Shown one piece after another: positions 45,097 to 54,057 of a stretch of 64,000 nt of DNA. The notes beneath the pieces are model-generated. The model ran no database searches and had not been told where the DNA came from. It was given only the letters and a program-made list of their open reading frames with translations. The stretch is from NCBI GenBank assembly GCA_025965895.1, contig JAOPWC010000005.1, positions 1 through 64,000 on the forward strand, given 5' to 3'. This DNA is from Mycobacterium sp. (GTDB lineage: Bacteria; Actinomycetota; Actinomycetes; Mycobacteriales; Mycobacteriaceae). The position numbers and the translations under genes were made by a program. The stretch's first letter is position 1, and every line of letters starts with the position of its first letter.

Positions 45097-45596
45097 CAGT
45101 TCTCCTGTTCTCCTGCACGTGCCAGATAGCTTGCGATGATGGAGTCGATGTCCTGGGCGACATCGATGGTCACGCCTCGCTCGTCGGGTTGCAGAGGTTC
45201 GAGGGTGGCGAACTGCGACGCCATCAGCGCGGCGGGCATGAAATGGCCGGGCCGGCTTGCCTGTCGAGCCGCAATCACCTCCGGCGATCCGCTCAGATGC
45301 ACGAACTCGACTGCAGGACAGTGTCGCCGCAATTGGTCGCGGTACTCGCGTTTGAGTGCCGAACAGCTCATCACACCCCCATGGGGATGCTCGGCGAGCC
45401 ACTCGCCGATCGCCTCGAGCCAGGGATAGCGATCGTCGTCGTCGAGGGGTTGTCCGGCGGTCATCTTCGCGATGTTTGCCGCGGGGTGGAAGTCGTCCGC
45501 ATCGGCGAACGGCACCCTCAGGCGCTGCGCCAGGGCCGCCCCGACTGTCGACTTGCCGGATCCCGACACTCCCATGACGACGATCGGCGCGCGCAT
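45096..45596 (-). CDS. gntK: gluconokinase
   Basis: A 166-residue P-loop kinase phosphorylating gluconate to 6-phosphogluconate. Walker A GVSGSGKS is at residues 9-16, and FADADDFHPAANIAKMTAGQPLDDDDRYPWL and SCSALKREYRDQLR are diagnostic of GntK. SRPGHFMPAALMASQFATLEPL is the lid region. It is followed by and overlapped with gntP, making a compact gluconate-use operon; no regulator is adjacent. Confidence 0.95.
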   Translation of the reverse strand: MRAPIVVMGVSGSGKSTVGAALAQRLRVPFADADDFHPAANIAKMTAGQPLDDDDRYPWLEAIGEWLAEHPHGGVMSCSALKREYRDQLRRHCPAVEFVHLSGSPEVIAARQASRPGHFMPAALMASQFATLEPLQPDERGVTIDVAQDIDSIIASYLARAGEQEN

Positions 45597-45865
45597 GGCT
45601 TAATGCCTACCCGATCACCTCTTCGGACGCACCGCTTTACGCACGGAGGCTTCGCCAGGTCTTCGGCGGGAGCAGCACGCGACGCATTCGTGCGGTTGGC
45701 GGCCCTCGGCCAGCTGATCCGAGATGTTCTGGTGCGGAGCATCCTCGGGGACACACTGGCTTGTAGTTCATGCCGATGTTGATCCGAAATCGTTGCTGAG
45801 CCGGCGCACCACCCGTTCGGCAAAACCTCGGCATTCTGTGAGATCATTCGTGGTTAACTGCCAAA

Positions 45866-46756
45866 GTGGCCCGGCAATCGGAACTGGCACGGCGATTCTT
45901 CGATCGCTTCGAGCCCCTGCACGCCGTCACCTATTTCGCCCCGGAGGCCCGCTCAGCACTGGATGCGTTGGGATACCGCGGCTTTTGGATGGGGTATTTC
46001 GCCGCCCGGTCCGCACCGCTGGGCATCGTACCGACCGAGGTAGTGACTGCCGTCTTCTACAACTTCTCGCCGCAACGGGTGGCCAAGGCGCTGCCTGCGG
46101 CATGGGAAGTCGCCGGTCCGGACGCGGCACTGCGGACGCGGGCCACCTCGGCGGTGGCCGCGTTGCGCCGGTGCGGGGTGAACGACGACAACGACGACGT
46201 CCGGACCGCCGCAGAACTGGCCGCCAGGGCCGTCCGCCACGCCAGTGCTGACGGCAGGCCGTTGTTCGCCGCCAATACGGCGCTGCCCTGGCCGGACGAG
46301 CCGGTGGCCATCCTGTGGCACGCCGCCACTCTGCTGCGCGAACATCGCGGTGACGGCCACGTCGCAGTGCTGGCCGCTGCAGGCGTATCCGGACGAGAGT
46401 CCAATCTGCTGCACGCCGCGGCGGGGAAGGTGGAGCGCGATTACATCGCACGTGCCCGCCACTACGACGAAACCTCTTGGAACACGTACCAGCGGCGGTT
46501 GGCGGCGCGAGGCTTGCTCGATGCCAACGGAGCGCTCACCACTGCCGGCCGTGAGTTGAAAGATCACATCGAACACACCACAGATACATTGGCGCTCTCA
46601 GCACTGGACGCGCTCGACGACGACGAGGTCGAGGCGTTATTCCAGGCGTTGACGCCGCTGACCCGGCTCGTCGTCGCCGAGGGTGACATCCCGGCGAACA
46701 CCCCGATGGGCCTGGGCCGCCACGATCTCGACGACGGCGGCGCTCATCTGCTGTGA
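45866..46756 (+). CDS. SCO6745 family protein
   Basis: A 296-residue actinobacterial protein, almost wholly helical. It opens RRFFDRFEPLHAVTYFAPEARSALDALGYRGFWMGYFAARSAPLG and has a winged-helix-like stretch SWNTYQRRLAARGLLDANGALTTAGRELKDHIEHTTD. The family is conserved in Streptomyces and mycobacteria with no established function. The GTG at 45866 is the best start. Intergenic DNA of about 270 bases separates it from gntK. Confidence 0.88.
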   Translation: MARQSELARRFFDRFEPLHAVTYFAPEARSALDALGYRGFWMGYFAARSAPLGIVPTEVVTAVFYNFSPQRVAKALPAAWEVAGPDAALRTRATSAVAALRRCGVNDDNDDVRTAAELAARAVRHASADGRPLFAANTALPWPDEPVAILWHAATLLREHRGDGHVAVLAAAGVSGRESNLLHAAAGKVERDYIARARHYDETSWNTYQRRLAARGLLDANGALTTAGRELKDHIEHTTDTLALSALDALDDDEVEALFQALTPLTRLVVAEGDIPANTPMGLGRHDLDDGGAHLL

Positions 46757-46763
46757 GTGACGG

Positions 46764-47018
46764 TCAGTCTCTCTTCGGCCGCAATGCCTCGGGCATGTGC
46801 ATCGCGTCGTTGCCGCTCTTGTCGCTGCGCACCCGGTATTGAGGGTCGCCTGTTGACGCGCGCACGGTCCACCTCGCCGCCTTCGTGTCCGAGGTGATCT
46901 TCTCTTCGACTGTTCCCTCGGCCGTGCTGCCGTGGCTCTTCCAGGTCACCTTGTCGCCTGTGCGAAAATCGTTTTCACTCACCGCTGCCGGATACCCGTC
47001 GGCACCCGAGTCACTCAT
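46764..47018 (-). CDS. DUF2945 (Tudor-like) domain protein
   Basis: An 84-residue soluble protein. FRTGDKVTWKSHGSTAEGTVEEKITSDTKAARWTVRASTGDPQYRVRSDKSGNDAMHMPEALR is the HVA1/DUF2945 Tudor-like barrel. It is convergent with the SCO6745-family gene and lies just after the chloride channel gene on the same strand. Its role in bacteria is unknown. Confidence 0.85.
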   Translation of the reverse strand: MSDSGADGYPAAVSENDFRTGDKVTWKSHGSTAEGTVEEKITSDTKAARWTVRASTGDPQYRVRSDKSGNDAMHMPEALRPKRD

Positions 47019-47052
47019 TGCGTCTTTGTGACGTTGTCGTCGGCGCTGTGGC

Positions 47053-48300
47053 TCACCGCTCGGCGGGGACCTTCCTGCCGTCGCGGCGGATGGCTGCCGA
47101 GTGGATGACGTGCGCGCCGACCGCCGCCAGCAACAGCATTACCCACACCGCAACGGGAGGATGGGTGAGCTCGGCGGTGAATACCGCGGCGAAAACCGGT
47201 GCGTGCTGCGTGATTCCGAGCACCGCGGCGCCGCCAATCAACCCGAACGTCGGGATGTTGGCGTGGCCGCCGAGCTGATTGATCAGCAGCGCACCGACGG
47301 CGCCGGTCGCGACCCCCGTGGACAATGCGGGGGTGAGCAAACCGCCGACAGCGCCGGCCCGGAGGAACAGCGCGGTCAGCAGCGGCTTCAGCAGCATCAC
47401 CGCCGCGACGGGAATCAACGTGTCGCCGCCGGACAACGTCTCCAGGATGATGCTCTTGCCGTTGCCGGGCAGCTGCGGCATCCAGATCGAGCAAATGCCC
47501 GTGACCAGGCCGGCGAGCCCGATCGCCGGGATCAGCAGCCACGACGTTTTCAGCGCGTGTCGCTTGGCGTAGTCGACCAGCCATGTGAATCCCGTGCCGA
47601 CGAGCATGCCGATCGGCATCGCCGCGATCGCGAACAGCAGCGCCTTCCAGGTGTATTCGGTGTCCGGCCAGACGAAAGACGCGACACCATGGGTGATCGG
47701 CCACACTGTGACGGTGGCGATCGACGACGTCGCCACCGCGACAAGCACGGCCAGCGGCCGCCAGCTGTTGAGCACGATGCCAAGGGCGAACAGTGCCCCT
47801 GCGGCCGGCACGTTGTAAACCGCCGCGAGGCCGGCGCCTGCCGCGCTGCCGAGCAGAATCTGCTGGTGCTGCGCCGACAGCGAGCTTCGCCGGATCACCC
47901 GCTCGGTGAAAGCCGCCGCGAACAGCCGCGGCGCCTGCTCACGGCCGAGCGATGCACCCGAGCCGACGGCCAGCACCTGCAGCAGCGCGTCGATTGCCAT
48001 CGGTTGGTGCTCGAAAGGCCGGTCCTCACGGATCGACTCCGTCAGACTGGGCACAGCTGCCCTGCGCCGCAACAGAAACCACCCTGCGCCGGCCAGAGCG
48101 CAGCCGATCGCCGGGCCTGCTATCCGCCTGTCGATCGTCGTGTCGAGCACCCCGACGAGCAGTGGGCCCTCACTGTAGCCGTAAGTGACGTGCTCGATCA
48201 CGCGGACCAGGATTGTCGTCGCCCCGCCGGCAATCCCGCTGAGTACGCCGCTCACCAGGATTGCGGCGCCGAACGTGATGTAACGCCGGCGGGAATTCAC
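47053..48300 (-). CDS. ClC family chloride channel or Cl-/H+ antiporter
   Basis: A 415-residue membrane protein. Chloride-site motifs are GSGASLGREQAPRLFAAAF (the gating Glu is in GRE), LLGSAAGAGLAAVYNVPAAGALFALGI, and AGAVGGLLTPALSTGVATGA. The motif reads GREQAP where most ClC proteins have GREGP. The GTG at 48300 is chosen because it overlaps the upstream stop codon (GTGA) with AGGA just before; the ATG at 48372 would add 24 residues that look like an out-of-frame shadow. No CBS domain. Confidence 0.88.
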   Translation of the reverse strand: MNSRRRYITFGAAILVSGVLSGIAGGATTILVRVIEHVTYGYSEGPLLVGVLDTTIDRRIAGPAIGCALAGAGWFLLRRRAAVPSLTESIREDRPFEHQPMAIDALLQVLAVGSGASLGREQAPRLFAAAFTERVIRRSSLSAQHQQILLGSAAGAGLAAVYNVPAAGALFALGIVLNSWRPLAVLVAVATSSIATVTVWPITHGVASFVWPDTEYTWKALLFAIAAMPIGMLVGTGFTWLVDYAKRHALKTSWLLIPAIGLAGLVTGICSIWMPQLPGNGKSIILETLSGGDTLIPVAAVMLLKPLLTALFLRAGAVGGLLTPALSTGVATGAVGALLINQLGGHANIPTFGLIGGAAVLGITQHAPVFAAVFTAELTHPPVAVWVMLLLAAVGAHVIHSAAIRRDGRKVPAER

Positions 48301-49304
48301 GTTTCCTGGTGGCGATTCCACTCGATCCAGCCGGCGCCGCGACGGCCGTCGGGCGTGCTGACTGTCGCCCATGCTCGCGGAAACAGGGAAACCCGGCCGT
48401 CAGGAGCCACCAGCCGCAGAGGTGCGTGGCCCTGGATGTCGGCGGCAAGGTCCAAGGCGCGGGGGTTCAGTGTCAGCGTGGGGGACAAGGGTAAGCCGCT
48501 GTCGGCAAATGCTTCACGCATGGTCACCGCCTTCAGCTCGGTCAGCGGGGCGCCCGGCTCCTGCACATAGCCGATGCCGATCGGCGGCCCGGCGGGCAGT
48601 CGCACATCCAAGCCGTGCAGGTGGGTTCCGTCGTCCAGGTGCCACGCGCTCCACACCCAGTCCATGCTCCACCAGTCGCGTACGCCCCACGAATGGTCGC
48701 GCTGGCCGGGCACCGCGTCGACATCGATCCGCTGCCCGTCGGCAATAACCGTTCCGGCCACCGTGCAAGGGATCTCGTATCGAGTGGTGACGCGGTATCG
48801 GTAGGGCGTGCCGGCCGTGGTCCACACCAGGTTCATGCTCACCTCGACCGCCCGGCCGCATTCCCCCCGCAGCAGCGCAGCCGGATCGTCGAACGCCTCG
48901 CCACGCCCGCTCAGCCCGACACGGTATGTCTGTAGCGGCATCGGAACCGAATGAGTGAACTCGTACCGATCCGTGGCAAGCGCGAACGGATCACCGGTCA
49001 GCGGTGCCGCGAAGTCAATCACCGCGACAGTCGGCCGCCCCGGACCGCACAACAGTGCGGTCAGCCATGCCACGCCTTCGTTCGGTGTCAACCCGAGCCG
49101 GACGTAGCCGCCGATGCCCTGATGCGGGTCGGCGAAGTCGCAGTACCAGCTTTCGTTCCACATCGGCTCGGCGCCGTGCGGGTGTGCCGACTCATCGGAA
49201 CCCTCTGGCTGAAGCGGTTGCACCACAATCCCTTCCGGCAAGGCCGTCACTACGTCGGTTCGAGCACGTATTCGCAGTGGCGTTCGATCATCGTCAATGA
49301 ACAT
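48297..49304 (-). CDS. DUF7064-like protein
   Basis: A 335-residue protein of an actinobacterial family found with lipid and xenobiotic genes. NESWYCDFADPHQGIGGYVRLGLTPNEGVAW is near the start, and QRDHSWGVRDWWSMDWVWSAWHLDDGTHLHGLDVRLP in the centre recalls the lipocalin-like AttH/hydroxyneurosporene-synthase fold. The start is uncertain: the ATG at 49304 is used, TTG 49346 is possible. It overlaps the ClC gene by four bases. No enzymatic activity is established. Confidence 0.75.
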   Translation of the reverse strand: MFIDDDRTPLRIRARTDVVTALPEGIVVQPLQPEGSDESAHPHGAEPMWNESWYCDFADPHQGIGGYVRLGLTPNEGVAWLTALLCGPGRPTVAVIDFAAPLTGDPFALATDRYEFTHSVPMPLQTYRVGLSGRGEAFDDPAALLRGECGRAVEVSMNLVWTTAGTPYRYRVTTRYEIPCTVAGTVIADGQRIDVDAVPGQRDHSWGVRDWWSMDWVWSAWHLDDGTHLHGLDVRLPAGPPIGIGYVQEPGAPLTELKAVTMREAFADSGLPLSPTLTLNPRALDLAADIQGHAPLRLVAPDGRVSLFPRAWATVSTPDGRRGAGWIEWNRHQET

Positions 49305-49418
49305 CTGGTCGGCCCGGCCCAAAGCGTGGTGATAGACCGCCAGCAACTCGTTGGCCAGTCGACCACGGTCAACGGGCGGCCCGCAGTGCTGGTCTGGCCG
49401 GTGCGCATGAGAACCACC

Positions 49419-50603
49419 CTAGGTTGAGCGGGCCCGTAGCACACCGGGATTGAGCGAGCGCGGCGACGCATGTCCCGAAAGCGCCAGTGTGAGGTCGACT
49501 TCAGAAAGCAGGTTTCGGATCACCTGTTCGACGCCGTCGGCGCCGCCGAGCGCAAGCCCCCACAGATAGGGCCGACCCACCAGCACCGCGCGCGCCCCCA
49601 ACGCAAGCGCTTTGACCACGTCGGCGCCGCTGCGAATCCCGCTGTCGAACAACACAGTCAAGTCACCGCCCACGGCGTCGACGACGTCGGGCAGCATGTC
49701 CAGCGCCGCGATCGCGCCGTCGACCTGGCGCCCCCCGTGATTGGAGACAACCACACCCTGCACACCGCGATCGCGGGCCACGCGGGCATCGTCGGGATGA
49801 AGAACCCCTTTCAGCAAGATCGGCATCGAGGTCAGCGCCCTCAGGGTGTCGAGGTCGTCCCAGCTGACGGCGGGATTGCTGAACACGCTGACGAAGTGCA
49901 GGACCGCCGCCGTCGGGTTCTCCTCCGGCGGCGCCGGCAGTGCGGCCCTGAACACCTGATCGGACAGGTAGTTCGCGATTCCGATTGACTGCAGGAACGG
50001 CAGGTAAGCGGTCTGCAGGTCGCGCGGACGCCAAGCCAGGAGGTTGGTGTCAAGTGTGACCACCAGGGCGCTGTAGCCCGCGGCTTCCGCGCGTGCGATG
50101 AAGCTGCCACACAGCTCCGGATCCTTCGGCCAGTACAGCTGATAGAACCTGGGCACGTCGCTGCCGGCCGCGGCGATCTCCTCCATCGGGTAGGAGGCGG
50201 CGGTCGATGCGACATACCCGATGCCGGCCGCGGCGGCGCCACGTGCGGACGCCAGTTCCCCGTCCGGGTGAATGATGGATTGAACGCCGACCGGAGCGAG
50301 TAACACCGGCGCATCATGTAGGACGCCGAAGATCTCGGTGCGCATGTCCCGGACCGACACGTCCCGCAGCATCCGCGGCACGATCCTCTGACGCCCGAAC
50401 GCCGCACGGTTCTCCCGTTCGGTGTCTTCGGTGCCTGCGCTGCCGAATACGTAGCCGTGCGCACCGGCGTCCATTGCCGCCGAGCCTGCCGCCTCGAGGG
50501 CGGCCCAGCTCATCGGGAACTGCGGCGTCTCGCCGGCCATCCCCTTCAGATAGATCTCGTACTGGTAGTTGCCGAACGGGGCCCGGGGCTCGATGGCGGC
50601 CAT
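49419..50603 (-). CDS. FMN-dependent alpha-hydroxy-acid oxidase (lactate 2-monooxygenase-like)
   Basis: A 394-residue TIM-barrel flavoprotein. PVLLAPVGVQSIIHPDGELASARGAAAAGIGYVASTAASYPMEEI, RFYQLYWPKD, VVTLDTNLLAWRPRDLQTAYLPF and VVSNHGGRQVDGAIAALDMLPDVVDA carry the FMN- and substrate-binding residues, with the catalytic His in SNHGGRQ. The N-terminal GNYQYEIYLKGMAG resembles mycobacterial lactate 2-monooxygenase. It oxidises a 2-hydroxy acid; the exact acid is not determined by sequence. Confidence 0.9.
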   Translation of the reverse strand: MAAIEPRAPFGNYQYEIYLKGMAGETPQFPMSWAALEAAGSAAMDAGAHGYVFGSAGTEDTERENRAAFGRQRIVPRMLRDVSVRDMRTEIFGVLHDAPVLLAPVGVQSIIHPDGELASARGAAAAGIGYVASTAASYPMEEIAAAGSDVPRFYQLYWPKDPELCGSFIARAEAAGYSALVVTLDTNLLAWRPRDLQTAYLPFLQSIGIANYLSDQVFRAALPAPPEENPTAAVLHFVSVFSNPAVSWDDLDTLRALTSMPILLKGVLHPDDARVARDRGVQGVVVSNHGGRQVDGAIAALDMLPDVVDAVGGDLTVLFDSGIRSGADVVKALALGARAVLVGRPYLWGLALGGADGVEQVIRNLLSEVDLTLALSGHASPRSLNPGVLRARST

Positions 50604-50627
50604 GTCGACGACCCTATGCCGATCGTC

Positions 50628-52133
50628 TCACCGCACCAGGCTGAAACCCTCCCACGCCTGACGGCGTGCCGGGGTGGGATCGAACTCCACCGCCGAGGAG
50701 CGGTCGAACACCATGACGGCGCGGTCGGCCTCGGTGTAGTTCGGCCAACCCTTCCCAGGGACGCCGGTGCGGCTGAAAGCCCGCCAGCGTGACTGCATGT
50801 TTCTGCTGACACGCGACGCCGAACGCTGGTCAGCGGCCACCGTCAGCAGCGACCCCAATCTGGTGCGGTACGTGTCGAACACCGCGAGCAACTCCATGGC
50901 GTGCGTGGCTCCCAGCCCGGCCCAGTTCAGCGTCCTGGGCGCGTAGTCGTACCGATACAGCCACGTCGGCGTGTGCTTGCTGTGTGCCTCGGCGATGTGC
51001 CAGGCCGCGGCGCCGAAGCACATGTCGGCGCCGAGTCGCACGCACGCGTCCGGGTCCGGGTAGTCCGGGTACGCCGCGGTGATGCGTTCGCGCGCAGCCG
51101 GGTCGATGTCGGCGAGCATCCGTTCGATCACCTGCTCCGTCATGGGCATCAGCTTCAGCCAGCGGGTGAACAGCCTGCCTTCCTCGGCGTTGTTGCCGAC
51201 GATGACCGGCACACGATGTGCTTCGCCCCGGGCCATGGCCGCAACCGGGTCGTGCGGAAGATAGTCGCCGTCGACGGTCGGCCCGATGGCGAACGAGCCG
51301 GCGAGGTCGGACACCGATTGGTCGAGCAGCCGGTCCAGCGCCTTGACCATCCGCCACGGCTCGGCCTGCATCACGGTGGCCGCGGCGTCGCCGGGACCGG
51401 CGCCCAGCAGATCGGCGAACTGCTCAGCGAAACGGGCCGCCGCATCCGCGCGGCGGACCATCCCGCTCGCGGGGCTTTCAGCGATCGCTCCGGCGAACAA
51501 CCCACCCGCCGCAGGCACCGCCAACAGGGTCGCGACGGCGTGAGCGCCGGCGCTTTCTCCGAATATCGTGACCCGGTCCGGATCCCCGCCGAACGCCGCG
51601 ATGTTGTCTCGTACCCAATGCAGAGCGAGGACCAGATCGCGTAGGAACAGGTTGCCGTCGATGGGATGCTCGCCGGTGGACAGCGACGACAGGTCCAAGC
51701 AGCCCAGCGCGCCCAGACGGTAGTTGGCCGATACGTACACGCAGCCCCGGCGGGCGAAGGCGGCGCCGTCGTAGATCGGTGTTGCGGAACTGCCCAGCAT
51801 GTAGCCACCACCGTGGATGAAGAACAGCACCGGCAGCGGCTCGTCAGTGGGCGTCGACGGTGCGACCACGTTGACCGTGAGGCAGTCCTCGCTCATCGGC
51901 TGGTACTTGTTGACGCCGACCATCGTGTACCTGCGGCGTTGCGGTGCGCAGTACGCAAAATCCTGGCAATAGCGGACCCCGCGCCACTGCGTAGCCGGCA
52001 GCGGAGCGCGCAGCCGCAACGGGCCAGCGGGCGGGCGCGCGTACGGGATCGATCGCCATCGGTGTACGCCACCGCTGGCGAAGCCCTCAACCGTGCCGCT
52101 CGTGGTGTTCACGCGAACGTTGCGTTCGGCCAT
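50628..52133 (-). CDS. lipT: type-B carboxylesterase LipT
   Basis: A 501-residue carboxylesterase. The oxyanion motif is FFIHGGGYMLG (107-110), the nucleophile S194 is in FGESAGAHA, and the expected Glu and His follow in the C-terminal half. No signal peptide is evident from the ATG at 52133, which has AGGGG upstream. It is divergent from the LppI-like lipoprotein gene, the same arrangement as lipT (Rv2045c) and lppI (Rv2046) in M. tuberculosis, which supports the name. Confidence 0.88.
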   Translation of the reverse strand: MAERNVRVNTTSGTVEGFASGGVHRWRSIPYARPPAGPLRLRAPLPATQWRGVRYCQDFAYCAPQRRRYTMVGVNKYQPMSEDCLTVNVVAPSTPTDEPLPVLFFIHGGGYMLGSSATPIYDGAAFARRGCVYVSANYRLGALGCLDLSSLSTGEHPIDGNLFLRDLVLALHWVRDNIAAFGGDPDRVTIFGESAGAHAVATLLAVPAAGGLFAGAIAESPASGMVRRADAAARFAEQFADLLGAGPGDAAATVMQAEPWRMVKALDRLLDQSVSDLAGSFAIGPTVDGDYLPHDPVAAMARGEAHRVPVIVGNNAEEGRLFTRWLKLMPMTEQVIERMLADIDPAARERITAAYPDYPDPDACVRLGADMCFGAAAWHIAEAHSKHTPTWLYRYDYAPRTLNWAGLGATHAMELLAVFDTYRTRLGSLLTVAADQRSASRVSRNMQSRWRAFSRTGVPGKGWPNYTEADRAVMVFDRSSAVEFDPTPARRQAWEGFSLVR

Positions 52134-52231
52134 CCCCTGACGGTAGCGAACCTGTGGGCGCCCGTCTGGCGCGACTCGCCCCGGCGCGCGCCTGACCGCA
52201 AACGCGTGTGCGGCCCGATACGGTTGCAGCC

Positions 52232-52915
52232 ATGCGCAAAGCCGGCCCGGCCGTCGTCGCGCTGCTGGTACTGACGGGCTGCTCCCAGACCACGGGAGGA
52301 CATTCCCGGCCGGGGGCGTCGCCGATGCCGCCGTCCACTGCCTCAGCTGCTCCGACATCACCTGGCGTGGCGCGCGCCCCAAAAGCTGCGCCCGGGCCCG
52401 ACACACCGGTCGCCGACGTGGTCTCCTGGATCGCGGCGGGCACGCCCGCGGATATCGGGACCTATCACACCGCGAGCCAGGACGGCACCAGCACACAACT
52501 CGGCGACGATGTCGCGTTCGTCACGCCGTCAGCTAAGGCCACCTGCATGACCGATTCGAAGTACAGCGGCGGCGCGCTGGCATGCCTTGTCAAGCTGACG
52601 GATCCGCCGCCACGGCCGCCGGACGCGTATACCGAATGGATCGGCGGCTGGGTCGATTTCGACGGCGCGTCGATCACCGTCGGCGGGCTTCACGGCGACC
52701 CGGGCCGATTCACCGCCGGTGACGGTCCGCAGCTGCCGTACGGCAGCTCGCTGAAGTTCGGTGACTATCAATGCCGCGACGATGAGACAGGCCTGTACTG
52801 TGTGAATTTCGCGCATCAGTCGGCAGCCCGGTTCAGCGACGCAGGCATCGTGGCGTTCGGCTGTGCCAAGCAGGTTACACCGCCGCCCGACATCGGCGAA
52901 AAGTTCGTCTGTTAG
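52232..52915 (+). CDS. lppI: LppI-like lipoprotein
   Basis: A 227-residue exported lipoprotein. The short signal peptide ends in the lipobox LTGC (C17), then a Pro/Ser/Thr/Ala-rich linker to about residue 60. The folded part has six cysteines (for example AKATCMTD, GALACLVKL, DYQCRDDETGLYCVNF, FGCAKQ and the C-terminal KFVC), probably paired outside the cell. The position, divergent from lipT, identifies it as the LppI orthologue. Function is unknown. Confidence 0.82.
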   Translation: MRKAGPAVVALLVLTGCSQTTGGHSRPGASPMPPSTASAAPTSPGVARAPKAAPGPDTPVADVVSWIAAGTPADIGTYHTASQDGTSTQLGDDVAFVTPSAKATCMTDSKYSGGALACLVKLTDPPPRPPDAYTEWIGGWVDFDGASITVGGLHGDPGRFTAGDGPQLPYGSSLKFGDYQCRDDETGLYCVNFAHQSAARFSDAGIVAFGCAKQVTPPPDIGEKFVC

Positions 52916-52955
52916 CCGACTTTCGACGTCGTCGAGCGCCTCGCCGCCTGGCCCT

Positions 52956-54047
52956 CTAGGCAACGCCCTTGCGCCGCAACAGGGGCATAACCCCTTCGGC
53001 GAACCAATAGGCCTCTTCGAGGTGGGGATACCCGGACAGGATGAACTCGTCGAAGCCGAGCGTGTGATACTCCCAGATCAGGTTCGCTACTTCTTGGTGG
53101 CTGCCGACCAGGGCGGTGCCGGCGCCGCCGCGGACGAGCCCGACACCGGCCCACAGATTCGGGTAGATCTCGAGCTTGTCGATGCGGCCGCCATGCAGCG
53201 CAGTCATTCGCCGCTGCCCCTCAGACTGCGAAACCGAGTGCAGGGCGGTCGCTTTGGCGATCTGTTCTGCGGACAGCTCAGACACCAGTTCCTCAGCGAC
53301 TGCCCATGCCGCGGCCGAGGTGTCACGGCTGATCGTGTGCAACCGGACGCCGAAGCGCACGCTGCGTCCCCGTTCCTGAGCGAGCGCGCGGACTCGATCG
53401 ATCTTGGCGGCCGCCGTCTCTGGTGGCTCGCCCCAGGTGAGGTACACGTCGACGAACTCTGCGGCGATCGGCAATGCCGCTGCCGACGAACCGCCGAAGT
53501 AGATCCGGGGCAACGGGTTCGGCGGTGCGGATACCCGCGCATCCTTCACCGTGTAGTACTCGCCGCGGAAGTCCACCGAGTCCTGCGTCCACACCGATGT
53601 CACGACACGCAGGAATTCGCCGGTGCGGGCATAGCGCTCGTCGTGGCTCAGCCAGTCACCGAACCGCCGCTGCTCGCCGTCGTCTCCCCCACTGACCACG
53701 TTGAGCAGAACACGGCCCTCCGAGAACCGTTGCAACGTCGCGCTCTGCTGTGCGGCGAGCGTGGGGGGCACCAGCCCCGGGCGGAACGCGACCAGGAACT
53801 TCAGCCGTTCGGTTTCGGCCAGCAGTGCAGCGGCGGTAAGCCAGGCGTCTTCGCACCAGGTGCCCGTCGGGGTGAGAACGCCTTCATACCCGAGCCGGTC
53901 GGCGGCGCGGGCCACTTCGGCCAGGTAGCGGCGGCTGGGCTCGCGGTATCCGTCAGGGATGGTGTGATGCGTCGACGCGTGGGAGGCACCGACGATGGAG
54001 CGGCTGTCGCCGTTGGTGGGCAGGAACCAGAAGAACTTCGCTGGCAT
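52956..54047 (-). CDS. ssuD: FMNH2-dependent alkanesulfonate monooxygenase
   Basis: A 363-residue luciferase-like monooxygenase strongly resembling E. coli SsuD: FFWFLPTNGDSR, DRLGYEGVLTPTGTWCEDAWLTAAALLAETERLKFLVAFRPG, DVYLTWGEPPE and SPNLWAGVGLVRGGAGTALVG-type segment (here YPNLWAGVG...), then FILSGYPHLEEAYWFAEGVMPLL. It releases sulfite from alkanesulfonates for sulfur nutrition. It needs a flavin reductase (SsuE-like), not encoded nearby. It is the last gene of the ssu operon. Confidence 0.93.
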   Translation of the reverse strand: MPAKFFWFLPTNGDSRSIVGASHASTHHTIPDGYREPSRRYLAEVARAADRLGYEGVLTPTGTWCEDAWLTAAALLAETERLKFLVAFRPGLVPPTLAAQQSATLQRFSEGRVLLNVVSGGDDGEQRRFGDWLSHDERYARTGEFLRVVTSVWTQDSVDFRGEYYTVKDARVSAPPNPLPRIYFGGSSAAALPIAAEFVDVYLTWGEPPETAAAKIDRVRALAQERGRSVRFGVRLHTISRDTSAAAWAVAEELVSELSAEQIAKATALHSVSQSEGQRRMTALHGGRIDKLEIYPNLWAGVGLVRGGAGTALVGSHQEVANLIWEYHTLGFDEFILSGYPHLEEAYWFAEGVMPLLRRKGVA

Positions 54048-54057
54048 CAGGACCTTC

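Noticed and set aside
47101..48570. A 489-codon plus-strand open frame opposite the ClC gene
   Set aside because: Its sequence is rich in R, Q, D, H and G with no domain, exactly as expected from the reverse strand of a high-GC membrane protein gene; the ClC motifs are on the other strand.
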